Assembly: GCA_900660155.1 (NCBI GenBank) | Contig: CABFPE010000004.1 | Location: 3,224,254 to 3,288,253 of the forward strand | Source of the DNA: Hofstenia miamia | Lineage: Eukaryota > Xenacoelomorpha > Acoela > Hofsteniidae | Direction of reading: 5' to 3' | Length of the DNA: 64,000 bases | Shown here: positions 35,601 to 48,681 of the stretch, in pieces | Numbering within the stretch: the first letter of the stretch is position 1 | How the letters are laid out: every line of letters starts with the position of its first letter | Notes under the pieces: model-generated | What the model was told of the DNA's origin: nothing | What the model saw: only the letters and a program-made list of their open reading frames with translations | Database searches by the model: none | Program-made: the position numbers and the translations under genes

Positions 35601-36432
35601 AATATACACAACATATCACAACGGTTAGCCTGAATTTAATTCAACATGTTTTAGAATAACTATGATTTTCAAAAAAATATAATGGATATGTATACAGACA
35701 TTTTATTATCTGAACATATTAATAGACCGTTTGAAAGGTCCACTACTTCAGTGAAAATCCAAGCCCAGTCCACGTCGAATGCAACCCATGGATACCCATC
35801 GTTTATTATTTCTCCTAACCCATAGAAACGAAAATGTATTAAACATTTTTTAAAACTAGGAATTGTTTCATTTGTTTATTTTTAGAAATTTCTACTAAAA
35901 TTCTTAAATTTATCGAAATAATTGTTAAAAATATTTTAAATATGCTATTTTTTAAAATATTGTAAAATCTTATCCATATTATTTACATAAATAATGGGAT
36001 TTTACTTTCTAAATTTACAAATCGCACAAACAAAAATAATATGGTGACTAGTTTGTTAATAAGTTTAACATTAAAAAATATAATCTATTGGATAAAATGC
36101 GAAAATGTAAATTTCGTGAGGCTGAATTGTAATGCCCCACACAATAAATTTATAATTCTACTCAACACAACAGTGATCGACAAGCCTGATTGGCAAGTTG
36201 ACTGCCATTTCCTAAGCAGATGATAAATTTGTAGACTGCATAAAATCCAGGTAGTTATCTGTCAAGCCAATTAACATATAATTGAGCAAACTCCGAAACA
36301 TTTGTTCTGTTGAGAATGCTTGCGTAACGGGGTCTAGATTTGTGCCATTTCCCCCAAACTTGATATGAATGTGAGTCGCATAAGTTAATTAAGTTAGGTT
36401 TGACCTGAACGTTTGCCCTATTTACAAACCGA

Positions 36433-36479
<47 letters not shown>

Positions 36480-36895
36480 AATTAAATTATTATAACTTTC
36501 TGAAAAAGATTTCTTAGACTACGTAGGAAATAATGTAAATCTTTGTTTATATATATTGATAACAAGTGCGTCATTAGTGAACTGTATAGATTTCTGTCTA
36601 GACTATTGGTGTCTGCATTTGGTGTACTGGTGGGAAACACGTCAATAATATTTGTAAATTCCATTTCATTAGAACAACTGTGTTTCGCATTTACATTACA
36701 TTTTTTTGATTATTTTGTCCAATTGCACTTTTCATAAACTGTATGTTGGTATATTCTTTAATATATCGTCTGCTCTATCCTGTTTATTTTAATAAATGGC
36801 GGCACTAATTTTAAACATTTACGACCAGACAGTGGATATATTTAGATTAACACAAAGCTTAAAGGAATAAAAATGACTATATATATATATATATA
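35601..36895. other. Unassigned stretch with TA repeats
   Basis: AT-rich, no gene. TA runs at 36433-36472 and 36878-36896; the second forms the left edge of the next element. Confidence 0.4.
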
Positions 36896-37803
36896 TATTC
36901 GCCGTTTGTAATTTATGCAGAATTTATATTCGTCATTTATAATCATTTTCATATATATACGCCGTTTGTAACAATATTCGTCGTTTGTAACCAAATTTTT
37001 TTTTATATTAATGATGTTGTAATTTTAACAGTTTCTTAATCATATGCATTACACTAGTGCCTATTCTATTTATTAGAGCCAATGCCTTCCATAGTTGATT
37101 AATTTCTTGGCTACAGCAAACTCGAAAGTCTTGAACTTCAATAACCATATAATATTGTTAAGTACATAGTAATCAAAGGTATTATACCATATCCTATAAA
37201 TCTTTAAAGAAATTTAGTAGATGTAGTTTTTAATTTGGAAGCTAATGAACTAGGTTCGAAGTCGATCCAAGCATTATTCACTGAGATANAAAGGACTTTA
37301 GTAGATGTAGTTTTTAATTTGGAAGCTAATGAACTAGGTTCGAAGTCGATCCAAGCATTATTCACTGAGATATTAACGATTATTCCCCAAAATATAGGAT
37401 CATGCCGGTATAGTGGGTTGTTAAATGAAATTTCAAAAAAAACAAAGTAGTCCATAGCCTATGCATCTTTAAAGGACTTTAGTAAATGTAGTTTTTAATT
37501 TGGGAGCTAATGAACTAGGTGTGAAGTTGATCCAAGCATTTTTGCTGAGAAATTACAAACGACGAATATCTGTGAAAACCAGCAAAAAAATTTTTTTTTC
37601 ATTATAAATTTTTAGACCCATTAATCCAGTAGGATATATTGTTGAGAGGGTACTGAGATACACTAACTGAAAAAATTCGAAAATTTTGCATTCTCCTCAA
37701 TTTTAAACCCCAAAAAGGCGATTCGTCGTTTGTAACAGTCATTTTTTCAGAATTCGTCGTTTGTAATGAAGTTTCACCATTAGTATGGTACAAACGACGA
37801 ATA
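36896..37803. mobile_element. Non-autonomous element with multi-copy TCGTCGTTTGT ends
   Basis: The left end reads ATATTCGCCGTTTGTAA and the right end, reversed, ATATTCGTCGTTTGTA, each beside TA repeats. Copies of this 15-17-base unit: left cluster at 36896, 36927, 36955 and 36974 (all forward); right cluster at 37553 (reverse), 37721 and 37751 (forward) and 37789 (reverse). The interior has a repeated block (TTTAGTAGATGTAG...) at 37213, 37297 and about 37477, and a single N at 37289. No coding potential. Target duplications cannot be read in the TA flanks. Superfamily unknown. Confidence 0.6.
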
Positions 37804-39334
37804 TATATATATAATAATTTATAGGACAGAAGAACCAAATAGAGACCTGGAAACGGGTAAAACGTTTTGCACTCGACCCGACTCAATCCAAAACGTTTCC
37901 CTAAATTTGAGAAATAACTAGCTAACCAGTAGTGGGAAAAATAAATGCTTCGTTACACATTGGCTGTCATGTGACAAAACAGTTACATGCAACACACCGT
38001 TCAATTTTTCAATGAACTTCAACGTTATTGATTAACCCAACATGACCCGATTTAAAAAACCTTCGATGCAACCCGATCGAGACGCGACCCGAACCGCGTT
38101 TCGGATTGATCCATTTAAACCTCTGGTGGAAACCCAAACATTTATACAGTGATGGACCTAGGAATTTCTGGTAGGGATTTATCTCTATAGCAAATTTTTA
38201 TCAGTATTTCAATTATGATAATGTGTATCGACATCCCCGAAATTAGAATTAGTATAAAAATATTGAGTCTACTTTTATAGATAATGCTGTCTAGATCAGA
38301 AATTTCTCAACTAAATACATTTTGTGTAGAACATGTGATAGTCGCATGTGTAATGAAAAATTCTCAATTCGGTGTAAGTAGCCTAAACATACCTATATTA
38401 CCAACTGCACCTAAACAAACAGAGTTTTTTATGAAACTGGAATTGCAGTCAGAGTTTGAATAAACAGAATTGCATCGCAATTTGTGGAACAATTTCAGTA
38501 AATTGCAATGCAAAACAAATTTCATTTGCATTTGCGCAAATCAAGAATGAAAGTACTATTTTGCAATTACTACGTTTTGAGGGAGAAAACAGCAGCCTAA
38601 AATTCTTAATAACCAGTCTATGCAAAGCATTAAAAACGAAATAGATGTGATTTTGTTGGACATATGTTTGTAGGAAGTTATGTATCAATATTCCACTCCA
38701 AATGATAATCCATTTAGCATGCTGAATTGCAGTTTATTCTTCAGTAATGCAAACCAATGATGAAATGGATCCAAAACATTAGATACTGACTCTGTTTCAT
38801 ATATATATATATATATATATTTTTTTTGTAGAATACACACGGAAAAAGAGACAAATATGTAGATCTCAAGTTGGAAAAGGAGGTTATGCATGTGCTCATG
38901 CACTGTTGTAATGCAGTAGGCTTTCAAAAGAAATGCCAATATATTTGCAGACACTTGCATAACACTGCCCGAGGTTGAATCGGGTCGAGATTTTAAAATC
39001 CAACTCAACCCGACCCGACCCGACACGATCCGGTGAGAATTTATGCCAAAATATTAATTTTGAACACAAAAGGAGCCCGATTGTGAACAGAAAGTAACAT
39101 GAAAAAATTATGGACAAATTTTTTTTTGCTATTTTAGAACTCATTATAAACACTTTTTGATGTTTGCCAAATGCACAGATTCAGATTTGGATTAACCGTT
39201 TATAAACATTTTGTGGCATAACATGTGTAGCAAAAGTAAAAATCAATTTGATTGTCTTTCAAAAACTAAACCCGAACACTTTATTGATTTTATTTCAATG
39301 TTATTTAATTTATATATACATGTCTATAAATATA

Positions 39335-39377
<43 letters not shown>

Positions 39378-39561
39378 ATGATATTCAGATTTATTTTTAA
39401 TGAGGAGCGAACTTAGGAATAATCGCAAGATTTAAATACCGTGCTTGAGTTAATCGGAGTGGTCATTTATGTGTCAAAATCCTATCAGGGATCAAAATTT
39501 TCTTCAAACGCTAATCCCTACATCCTAAGTATATTTTGAGAGTGCTCTGAAAGTTCTTATT

Positions 39562-39609
<48 letters not shown>

Positions 39610-39764
39610 CAACATTAAATTAAAAATACCAGTTAAGAATTTGGGGTTTTCAGCTTCAAGGGCTAAGAAAAATTATATAAAACCCAATTAATTGGCAATG
39701 AATTTGGGGCAATTAATTGACTGACAGGTGCCTCACAGTTAAAAATGAGTTGGTATGACAAAAA
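37804..39764. other. Unassigned stretch with GACCCG patches
   Basis: No gene. GACCCG/CGGGTC-rich patches at 37850-38110 and 38965-39035, and TA microsatellites at 38799-38820, 39311-39381 and 39562-39608. Confidence 0.4.
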
Positions 39765-39930
39765 TGATTTGCACTTTATTGCTGTGAGGTGCTGCCACAT
39801 TCTCCATACTCGCCTGATTTGGCGCCCACAGCTTTTCACCGTTTTCGATCACTTTGGTATCGAAAATCTTGTTTGACGTAGGGAAAAAGTTGTAGACCCG
39901 AATGGAGAGTACAGCATTGATTAAATAGTT
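39765..39930 (+). mobile_element. mariner transposase relic
   Basis: The frame reads LPHSPYSPDLAPTAFHRF, then RSLWYRK: the third catalytic block of mariner-type transposases (LPHPPYSPDLAPxDYHLFRSL). A shifted frame then gives KVVDPNGEYSID and a stop, the usual C-terminus, so most sequence between is lost. No inverted repeats found. Confidence 0.65.
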
Positions 39931-40358
39931 ATTAATTAATAGATCAAGAGACCGAAATTATGTAACAACTTTAAGATCATTTCAAATTATTGTGGATGCT
40001 ATTGCTTCAAAATAGTAATTTTAATGCTAAACATATTTTTTATTAGCCTACTGACAAACTGTTTACTACAGCTAAGGGTTCATGGGGGGGGGGCTAAGCA
40101 TAATAAGATAAGCCCTCAAACATGAACTACCACTACCGATATCTAGGAAATGACCTAGCCACAAAGAGGTGCAAGAGTCTTCCAAAATATTTTGTATAGT
40201 TATAATCAGACTGAATCTGCAATTTTTTGAAAAAAAATTATCTGTCCAGTTTTGTGAGTCAACACATATTGTAAATTTAACTAAAATTCATTAAAAGTTC
40301 TCAATCTGCAAATTATTTTACCAAAAATTTGGATCGGTCAACCTAGAAAGCAAGCATA

Positions 40359-41987
40359 CAGTACTGGAAATATGTATTCGACCACCTTGCTATTTTGAAT
40401 AAATAATGAACATTCATTGGATAGATTGTGCCTAAGATTATAACTAAGTGTTACTTTGATTAAGAAAGGAAAATCTGTATGTCTAATACCTTAAAATATG
40501 TAGAATAACAATTGGCAATTAATTTTTAATCAAAATTAAGAAACTTGTTTTGGAAAATGTATTCGGCCACCTGAAAAAATTTTAGCAAATGAGCAAATCT
40601 GAAAAAAATTAAATTCAAAATAAGATACATAAATTAATAATTGATGCATTATAAGCACTTAGCAACAAAATTTTCTCTTCTAGTATTTTGTAGGGTGTCT
40701 CTTTGAGCGAATAACAGCTTCAAGGCGATCAGGGATTGAAGCAGAAAGTATTTCAATAAAGATGTTGGGAATTGCATAAAATTATTTCTTTATTGCTGTC
40801 CACAGCTCGTCTTAAGTGTGAAGAGTATGCTGTCAAATTCAATATTTGACCTCTTTCCACATATTTTCAATAATGTTAAGGTCTGGAGATTGGCCAGGCC
40901 AGTCAGCAAGGACAGCAACTTCATTATTGTGGAGGAAATTTGTCATTTCTTTTGAGATATGACATGGAGCGCCAACCTGCTGATAGATTGAATCATTTGT
41001 AAGAAGTGGCAAGACTTCCTTTTTAAGCGCTTCGGAGAGTACCAGTGATGTGAACAATCATGCGAAGACCACACTTCCATATTGCACCCCATGCCATGAC
41101 AGACTTCCCACTATACTTCATCGTCTTCCGAGTAAATTGAGGAAAGAATCTGAACTTTTGCCCGGTTGGTCTCTATCAACATTCTCTTTGATGAGTATAG
41201 GTCAAATCTTGACTCATCTGAAATATAACATCAGACCAATGTTCAGACGAATTGTCTCTCATCAACTTGGCCCACCTCAGCCGGCGAAATCTTTGCTTTG
41301 AGGTTAAGAATGGCTTTCTGGGTTCATACAAAGTCTCAATTGAGTCCTTCTTCAGGATGTTTCGCACAGTTTTTTCCGTCACGAGGTGACCATCAGCGCA
41401 TTCCTTGCGAAGTTCCTCGGAACTCTTCCTGGGATTTCGCTTTGAAAGGCACACAAGAGTTGACTGGGAAGTTTTGGAGGTCTTCTTTGGTCTTCCGGAC
41501 ATTAGCTTGGGGGCAATGATGTTTTCAAAAGTGAAACGTCTGATGATATCCCCAACAGTACTTCGATGTCGCTCTTCAAGTTGATCTATATTATGTTGAC
41601 TCATCCTTTCCAAATGTTAGGGGAAAATCAACTCGCAGGTGGCAAAAGGTACGTAACCAGGCATCATATATAGCGAAGAAAGACTGTTGTTAGACATTTT
41701 CAAAATAAATAGACTGAAAAAAGCTCAACAAATAATTTTTTTACAGATTCTGGGATTTGGTCTAAAGTGGCCGAATACATTTTCCAAGAAAAAATAAGCT
41801 AACCACAAGCATTGTAGGATTTCTCCTCGAAACTTAAATAAAAAAGGATAAGCATTTCTCAACATTGATTAATTCCTCTTTCTGCAACAACAAATCTAAT
41901 TAAAAAATATCTATGACATTCTTGGCTTCAATTTTTTGGAAATATTTATGGCAAATCATGTGTGGCCGAAGTCTTTTTTCAGTACTG
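40359..41987 (-). mobile_element. Tc1/mariner element with IR/DR-type ends
   Basis: 1629 bp flanked by TA on both sides (40357-40358 and 41988-41989). Outer inverted repeats start CAGTACTG and agree at roughly 20 of 28 bases. A second, inner pair is perfect over 20 bases: TGGAAAATGTATTCGGCCAC at 40551-40570 and its reverse complement at 41767-41786. Outer and inner copies are spaced about 200 bases on each side and share the TATTCG.CCAC core, the IR/DR layout known in Sleeping Beauty-like Tc1 elements. The transposase gene is on the - strand inside. Confidence 0.9.
40680..41613 (-). pseudogene. Tc1-type transposase, broken
   Basis: The N-terminal part (41613-41176) has a helix-turn-helix-like segment (RSTVGDIIRRF), a GRPKKTS hook and the KTVRNILKK second helix-turn-helix. 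The first catalytic block around WSDVIF is frame-shifted. The C-terminal part (41057-40839) has QQVGAPCH, where the second catalytic Asp of QQDGAPCH is Val, then DWPGQSPDLNIIENMW with the catalytic Glu. From the Val position to Glu there are 35 residues, one more than the common DD34E. The tail SIPDRLEAVIRSKRHPTKY ends at 40680 after in-frame stops. Not functional. Confidence 0.85.
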
Positions 41988-41989
41988 TA

Positions 41990-42486
41990 TTATTTTAATT
42001 TATACAGAGTAGTACTACCTTGCACAACAACAAAGCCGGCCTTAGCCTGCGCATGGCACGAGGAAATATATGAGTTATTAGTAGCAACCTTCCTGTTATT
42101 ACAATGTGGGTTTCGCGCCTTATTTAGTTGTTTTAAAACTGCATATATCTGTACTTGCATATGCTCTTTGTTGGGAAATTTTATAGCTGTCAAAATGTAT
42201 ATAAATTTTGCTCAATCACATATTTATAAATCATTGTCTATAATTGCATCTCAAAAGTTCAAGATATCGGTTCTAAATCAAAAAAGTAATTTGAGGATCT
42301 AACAAACATACTTAGTATTTTAAAGAGAACTATATATTTTTTAGAAATCATTTAGTATTTTAAATCATTTTTAAGCCGCATTAAAGAAATTAAATGTTTG
42401 GAAAACAATATTAAACTTTGAATATATTTAGATTCATTAAAATCAAACCGGTGTTTTGAAAACCCATCTAATGATTTAAAGTTTCT
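41990..42486. other. Unassigned stretch
   Basis: Between the Tc1 element and copy C1. AT-rich, with no gene or repeat recognised. Confidence 0.35.
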
Positions 42487-42497
42487 ATTATTATTCT

Positions 42498-43851
42498 TGC
42501 TTCTCACAGCTTCATGCTGGTATCCCTCTCAGCTCGGGGAACTCACCAGTTCCCAGGGAGTCTGAGAGCTTTCCTCAGGACTCTAGCTGTTCCTAACAAT
42601 GCTGCCTTCTGTGCTACTGCTCCTCCCCACTTTGGTACTCCCAACTCCTCCAAGTATCTCTTATGCTTCTTACTCACTGCTCCTAGTGCTCCTACAACTA
42701 CCGGGACTACTTCAACTTTCTTTAACTTCCACAGCCTTTCTATTTCCTCTGCTAACTCTCTGTACTTGTCTATCTTCTCTTTCTCCTTGCTTTCTACATT
42801 CCTGTCCTTTGGTACTGCTATGTCTATGACTGTTCCTAATCTTTTCTCTTTGTCTACCATTACTATGTCTGGCCTCCGTGCTTCCATCACCTTGCTTGTC
42901 TGTATGTTGAAGTCCCACAGTATCTTAACCTTCTCATTTTCTATGACGCCCTGTGGCTTGTGCTCATACCACTTGTCTCCTGCTTCTAACCCATGCTGCC
43001 TGCTCAAACTCCAGTGTACCATTCTTCCCACCTTGTCGTGCCTGAACTTATACTCATTCTGTGCCAACTTCTCACACCCTGCTATCAGATGATCTACTGT
43101 CTCCGCCTCTTTCTTACACAGCCTACACTTATCACTTACTTCTACTCTTCTGTCTATATGCTTCTTCACCCAGTTTGTTCTTATTGCTTGCTCCTGTGCT
43201 GCCATTATTAGTGCTTCTGTTTCTCTCTTCAGTCCTGCCTTCTTTAACCACTTGTTGCTCTCTTCTCTATCACACTTTTCTGTGTTCCTCCAGTATTCTC
43301 CATGCATTGCCTTCTGCCTATACCTTGTTTGCCTCTCTGATTCCATCCTACTCTGGTATATCTTCTTTCCTTCACTCTCAGTTCTTATCTTCTTCAACTC
43401 CTTAGTGACCTCTAGTAGGGACCCCTCAGGTTGCTCTTCTACATATTCCTTTAGCCCTAGTGCTTCTGCTTCTACAGTCTCCTCCACACTTAGCAGCCCT
43501 TTACCTCCCTTATGCCTTGTCATGTACAGCCTATCTACATCTCCATTGAGGTTGAATGCTCTCTCTGCTGCTAGTATCTTCCTTGTCTCCCTGTCTAACT
43601 CCCTAAGTTCATTCTTGTTCCATCTAACTATTCCTGTCAAATATCTCAACACTGGTATCGCCCATGTATTAAATGCCTTTATGCTGTTCTGCCCATTCAA
43701 TGCTGACTTCTGTAGTACCTTCCTTACTCTCCTCTTGTATTCTTTCCTTAGCCTCATCTTCATTTCCTCGTGATCTGTTCTGTCTTTCTCTATTACTCCT
43801 AAGTACTTGTACCCCTCCTTGACTTCCTCAATCTTATCCCCACTGCTTGTC
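42498..43851 (-). mobile_element. R4/Dong-like retrotransposon, copy C1 (3' half)
   Basis: Closely matches copy B from just after the YMDD region to the 3' end, with the stop at 42543-42545 and the 3' end CTGTGAGAAGC beside TTATTATT (42487-42495). It has Tyr (TAC) where copy B has the TAG. CCHC and endonuclease motifs are complete. The 5' part runs into the N gap. Differences from C2 (for example KAFNTWAIPVLRYLTGI here, KAINTWAIPVLRYSAGI there) show these are two copies. Confidence 0.9.
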
Positions 43852-44851
43852 NNNNNNNNNNNNNNNNNNNNNNNNNNNNNNNNNNNNNNNNNNNNNNNNN
43901 NNNNNNNNNNNNNNNNNNNNNNNNNNNNNNNNNNNNNNNNNNNNNNNNNNNNNNNNNNNNNNNNNNNNNNNNNNNNNNNNNNNNNNNNNNNNNNNNNNNN
44001 NNNNNNNNNNNNNNNNNNNNNNNNNNNNNNNNNNNNNNNNNNNNNNNNNNNNNNNNNNNNNNNNNNNNNNNNNNNNNNNNNNNNNNNNNNNNNNNNNNNN
44101 NNNNNNNNNNNNNNNNNNNNNNNNNNNNNNNNNNNNNNNNNNNNNNNNNNNNNNNNNNNNNNNNNNNNNNNNNNNNNNNNNNNNNNNNNNNNNNNNNNNN
44201 NNNNNNNNNNNNNNNNNNNNNNNNNNNNNNNNNNNNNNNNNNNNNNNNNNNNNNNNNNNNNNNNNNNNNNNNNNNNNNNNNNNNNNNNNNNNNNNNNNNN
44301 NNNNNNNNNNNNNNNNNNNNNNNNNNNNNNNNNNNNNNNNNNNNNNNNNNNNNNNNNNNNNNNNNNNNNNNNNNNNNNNNNNNNNNNNNNNNNNNNNNNN
44401 NNNNNNNNNNNNNNNNNNNNNNNNNNNNNNNNNNNNNNNNNNNNNNNNNNNNNNNNNNNNNNNNNNNNNNNNNNNNNNNNNNNNNNNNNNNNNNNNNNNN
44501 NNNNNNNNNNNNNNNNNNNNNNNNNNNNNNNNNNNNNNNNNNNNNNNNNNNNNNNNNNNNNNNNNNNNNNNNNNNNNNNNNNNNNNNNNNNNNNNNNNNN
44601 NNNNNNNNNNNNNNNNNNNNNNNNNNNNNNNNNNNNNNNNNNNNNNNNNNNNNNNNNNNNNNNNNNNNNNNNNNNNNNNNNNNNNNNNNNNNNNNNNNNN
44701 NNNNNNNNNNNNNNNNNNNNNNNNNNNNNNNNNNNNNNNNNNNNNNNNNNNNNNNNNNNNNNNNNNNNNNNNNNNNNNNNNNNNNNNNNNNNNNNNNNNN
44801 NNNNNNNNNNNNNNNNNNNNNNNNNNNNNNNNNNNNNNNNNNNNNNNNNNN
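43852..44851. other. Assembly gap, exactly 1000 N
   Basis: Placeholder gap of unknown true size between two copies of the same element in the same orientation. The coding frame that appears to run across it (45194-42543) is an accident of the gap length. Confidence 0.99.
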
Positions 44852-45931
44852 TCAAACTCCAGTGTACCATTCTTCCCACATTGTCATGGCTGAACTTACA
44901 CTCATTCTGTGCCAACTTCTCACACCCTGCTATCAGATGATCTACTGTCTCCGCCTCTTTCTTACATAGCCTACACTTATCACTTACTTCTACTCTTCTG
45001 TCTATATGCTTCTTCACCCAGTTTGTTCTTATTGCTTGCTCCTGTGTTGCCATTATTAGTGCTTCTGTTTCTCTCTTCAGTCCTGCCTTCTTTAACCACT
45101 TGTTGCTCTCTTCTCTGTCACACTTTTCTGTGTTCCTCCAGTATTCTCCATGCATTGCTTTCTGCCTATACCTTGTTTGTCTCTCTGATTCCATCCTACT
45201 CTGGTATACCTTCTTTCCTACATTCTCAGTTCTTATCTTCCTTAACTTCTTAGTGGCCCTAGTAGGGACCCCTCAGGTTGCTCTTCTACATATTCCTTTA
45301 GCCCTAGTGCTTCTGCTTCTACAGTCTCCTCCACACTTAGCAGCCCTTTACCTCCCTTATGCCTTGTCATGTACAGCCTATCTACATCTCCATTGAGGTT
45401 GAATGCTCTCTCTGCTGCTAGTATCTTCCTTGTCTCCCTGTCTAATTCCCTCAGTTCATTCTTATTCCACCTAACTATTCCTGCCGAATATCTCAACACT
45501 GGTATTGCCCACGTATTAATTGCCTTTATGCTGTTCTGCCCATTCAATGCTGACTTCTGTAGTACCTTCCTTACTCTCCTCTTGTATTCTTTCCTTAGCC
45601 TCATCTTCATTTCCTCGTGATCTGTTCTGTCTTTCTCTATCACACCTAAGTACTTGTACCCCTCTTTAACTTCCTCAATCTTATCCCCACTGCTTGTCCT
45701 CAAGCCATCCCCATCCACACACTTGCCTCTAGTCATTGTCACTGCTGCACACTTTCCTAATCCAAACTCCAACCCTGAATCTCTGCTTGCCTTCTCCAAT
45801 GTCTCCACTTGCTTCTGCAACATCTTCCTTGAACTTGCGTACAACTTCAGGTCATCCATGTACCACAGGTGACTCACTGCTCCACCATTCTTCTCCATCG
45901 TATACCCAATGCCTGTCTCCTTTTACTTTTC
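44852..45931 (-). mobile_element. R4/Dong-like retrotransposon, copy C2 (middle part)
   Basis: Begins inside the region just before YMDD (a segment reading MEKNGGAVSHLWYMDD) and continues to the CCHC knuckle before the gap. On its 5' side it stops abruptly at a (ATT)n run, as a 5'-truncated insertion would. Compared with B and C1 it has one base less near 45255, which shifts the frame after EEQPEGSLL. Otherwise very close to C1. Confidence 0.88.

Positions 45932-45932
<1 letters not shown>

Positions 45933-45990
<58 letters not shown>
45933..45990. repeat. (ATT)n microsatellite at 5' side of copy C2
   Basis: About 19 ATT units directly at the 5' truncation point of copy C2. Confidence 0.95.
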
Positions 45991-45992
<2 letters not shown>

Positions 45993-48381
45993 TTAATAAT
46001 ATAGCATAATGTAAAAATTAATATAATATATTAATAATAACAATATAATATGAAATTATATTAGCAATATATATATATATATATATATTGAATCTTATCC
46101 TAAGTATAAAACTATATAATTTATGCTTGCCAAACTTAGCATAATATAGTTGTGCCTATTTTGTCACCTAATCAAATCTTAGATTGCAAGAAAAATCGAA
46201 GAATCTGCAAAAAAGAAAATACATAGTAGTAGAATAGAAAAAATAGTTATAATATATTTCTCGAAGGTTAAGTTTATACAGAAATTTTCATTATTTCTTG
46301 GAAGATAGTTGTATTTAACTATATTTGTTATTTACTACGTATTCATAAAGACTCTTTCTTGATTTTTTCACTAAAATCATCTATTAATTTCCAAAAATTT
46401 CATTACCTCTTAATCTCTCTGTATATGGTAGATCACAAATATCTTTTAATTATAATGTTAAATACGAAAAGAGCTTTAATTGCTGCTTATTAATGTATAT
46501 ACCCTAATATTGAAATACAACTAGAATATTATTGTTGACTTCATATTGTAAAAGATTTAATTTTAATTTTCATAAACTTAGTAATTGCATTGGCCCCCTG
46601 ACCCCTTAAAGCCGGTACTAATAACTGTCAAACTAATTAATTAAATTAGTTGTTCTCAGTGCGGAAACAACATGGTAGCACACTTTTGTGTGTTGTTATT
46701 GAAACTTTTGTGTGATTTTATTTTTAAATAGGTTCATCCATTATTTAAATATAGGCTTGACTAAAACCAAGTTATTGTTTGTGATATGTCAACAACAACA
46801 GTAAATTGCATAAAATATTTCCTCAGACAGTAGTAATAATAGTTTTTTCGCGGTCTATGCAAACTAAGAAATATATGTAATGCTTAATATTGTTTATAGA
46901 AGTTTCAATTAATCAAATCTTAATTTTGCAAGCAATTAATTCTGCAGTTTATGTGCATGCACTCATTTGTAACATTATCACCAAATCTTGTTTGAATTCA
47001 TTTCCCCCATATTTTGGCGACTAGCTTGTTGTACTTTAATGAATCTATCTCTTTTCTCATCTTGGCCTCTGTTGCCAACTTTACACGTCTTTTCACAGTC
47101 TGCCAATGACAAGCCATTTAAGAACTTTCATTGGTTTCTAAACAACTTCTATGATTTCTCTTTTAGTGTTAGCATAAACATTAAGGGAAGCTCATAAATT
47201 GATGTTGACCAATAAATCAATTCCTTCAGAGAATTTGCATCAGGTTTGATGGTGGGAGTCATCTTTGAGCAAACTGACATGTTATTTGGACTGCTCACTT
47301 TACATTTCCCTCTAATGTATTTTATTTTTTCTGTTTTTTCTTCTTTCTTCAATACCATATGAGCATAACATAATACTATATACTATCATTTCACTAAATG
47401 CATATCAGGCTGATCGTTTAATCGTATGCGAAACAGCACGAATGACAGTTTTGTTTAGCAGTCTAAGCAGGCCTATTTGAAACAAAATCTGCTGCGGTCG
47501 TTCAATCCAGTTGTACTTCGATTTGATCTGAAACTAGCAAGGTTAATATTTTCCAACAATATATGCAACAATCAGCTTCAAATGTTTGAGATTTTGACCC
47601 ACTAAGCAGTGCTAGATAACCATATTTGACAAAATCTATTTGCTGTAGTTAGGCATCTAGAATGATTTACTTCTAGCAATACCATCATTAGTATGAAGTG
47701 CACAAACTAACCACTTCAATTTAAAACCAAGTTTTACTTTGACGCTGCGCATAAATCCGCCATCCCAAACAGTATTAAATTTGTAGAACATCACCAATTG
47801 CTTCCAAAAAATTCAAATAGCATATATATCATTCTTGAAAATTTAAAAAATTTTGAGATTTGATTGGTAGATTTGACAAACAAACCAACTTTTCGAGGTG
47901 AAAACAGTATTTTCAGAAGTTTCTAGTAAAATCACAACTTTTTAATCGACAACCTGTGTCTGTAAAGTCCCCCATTCAACTGAACATGGGGCACATATTC
48001 TTTCTAGCTCACATGAATAATGACACTTGACTATATATGGGTAGATTATGAACAGAGATAGACATGGGCTGAGTACACTTAAAAAGTTTCTAGCAAAGCC
48101 CATTGTTTGCGGGTCTAGCTTAAAGCAGCCCATCATTTCAAAATTTCAGCCATATTTAAAAAATGAAATATAGATTATTTTACAAAAAAGAAAAGAGGTC
48201 TATGGCTAATTTCAATCTAAAGTAAGTATTCCTGATTCACTTCTGTATTAAACATTGACTTCACTCAGAACTAGAAAAATCACAACAGGTTGATACATGC
48301 ATCATTAACTTATTTTTTATTAGCAGGGTACTAAGTAATTCTATAATACTTTAATTTTGTGTAGATGTACATCTATATCCG

Positions 48382-48423
<42 letters not shown>

Positions 48424-48681
48424 AATTAAAGGAAATAATATAAAATGTAACACAATGGAAACCAAAACCTTATTCAAGATTGCTGTCTCGCGACGCATTG
48501 CAAGGTTTATTACTTTAACTTTTTAAGTTTTAATTTTAATGTACATTTCATCAAAATCGTATTTACCATTTTGTTTTGTATTCTTTAGAAGACCAATTTG
48601 ATTGTTCGCTTTCGCGAATCAGAATTTTCAAAATATTCTTTTGACTTAACTATTTCTCACTAACGCCGCTTTATGCAGAAG
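45991..48681. other. Unassigned stretch
   Basis: AT-rich, no gene recognised. TA runs at about 46066-46089 and 48384-48420. At 48054 CAGAGATAGACATGGGCTGAG resembles the terminal repeat of the MITE that follows, so a decayed relative may end there. Confidence 0.4.

Noticed and set aside
42543-45194. An 883-codon frame on the - strand
   Set aside because: About 330 of its codons are N. It joins two separate retrotransposon copies through a 1000-base placeholder gap.
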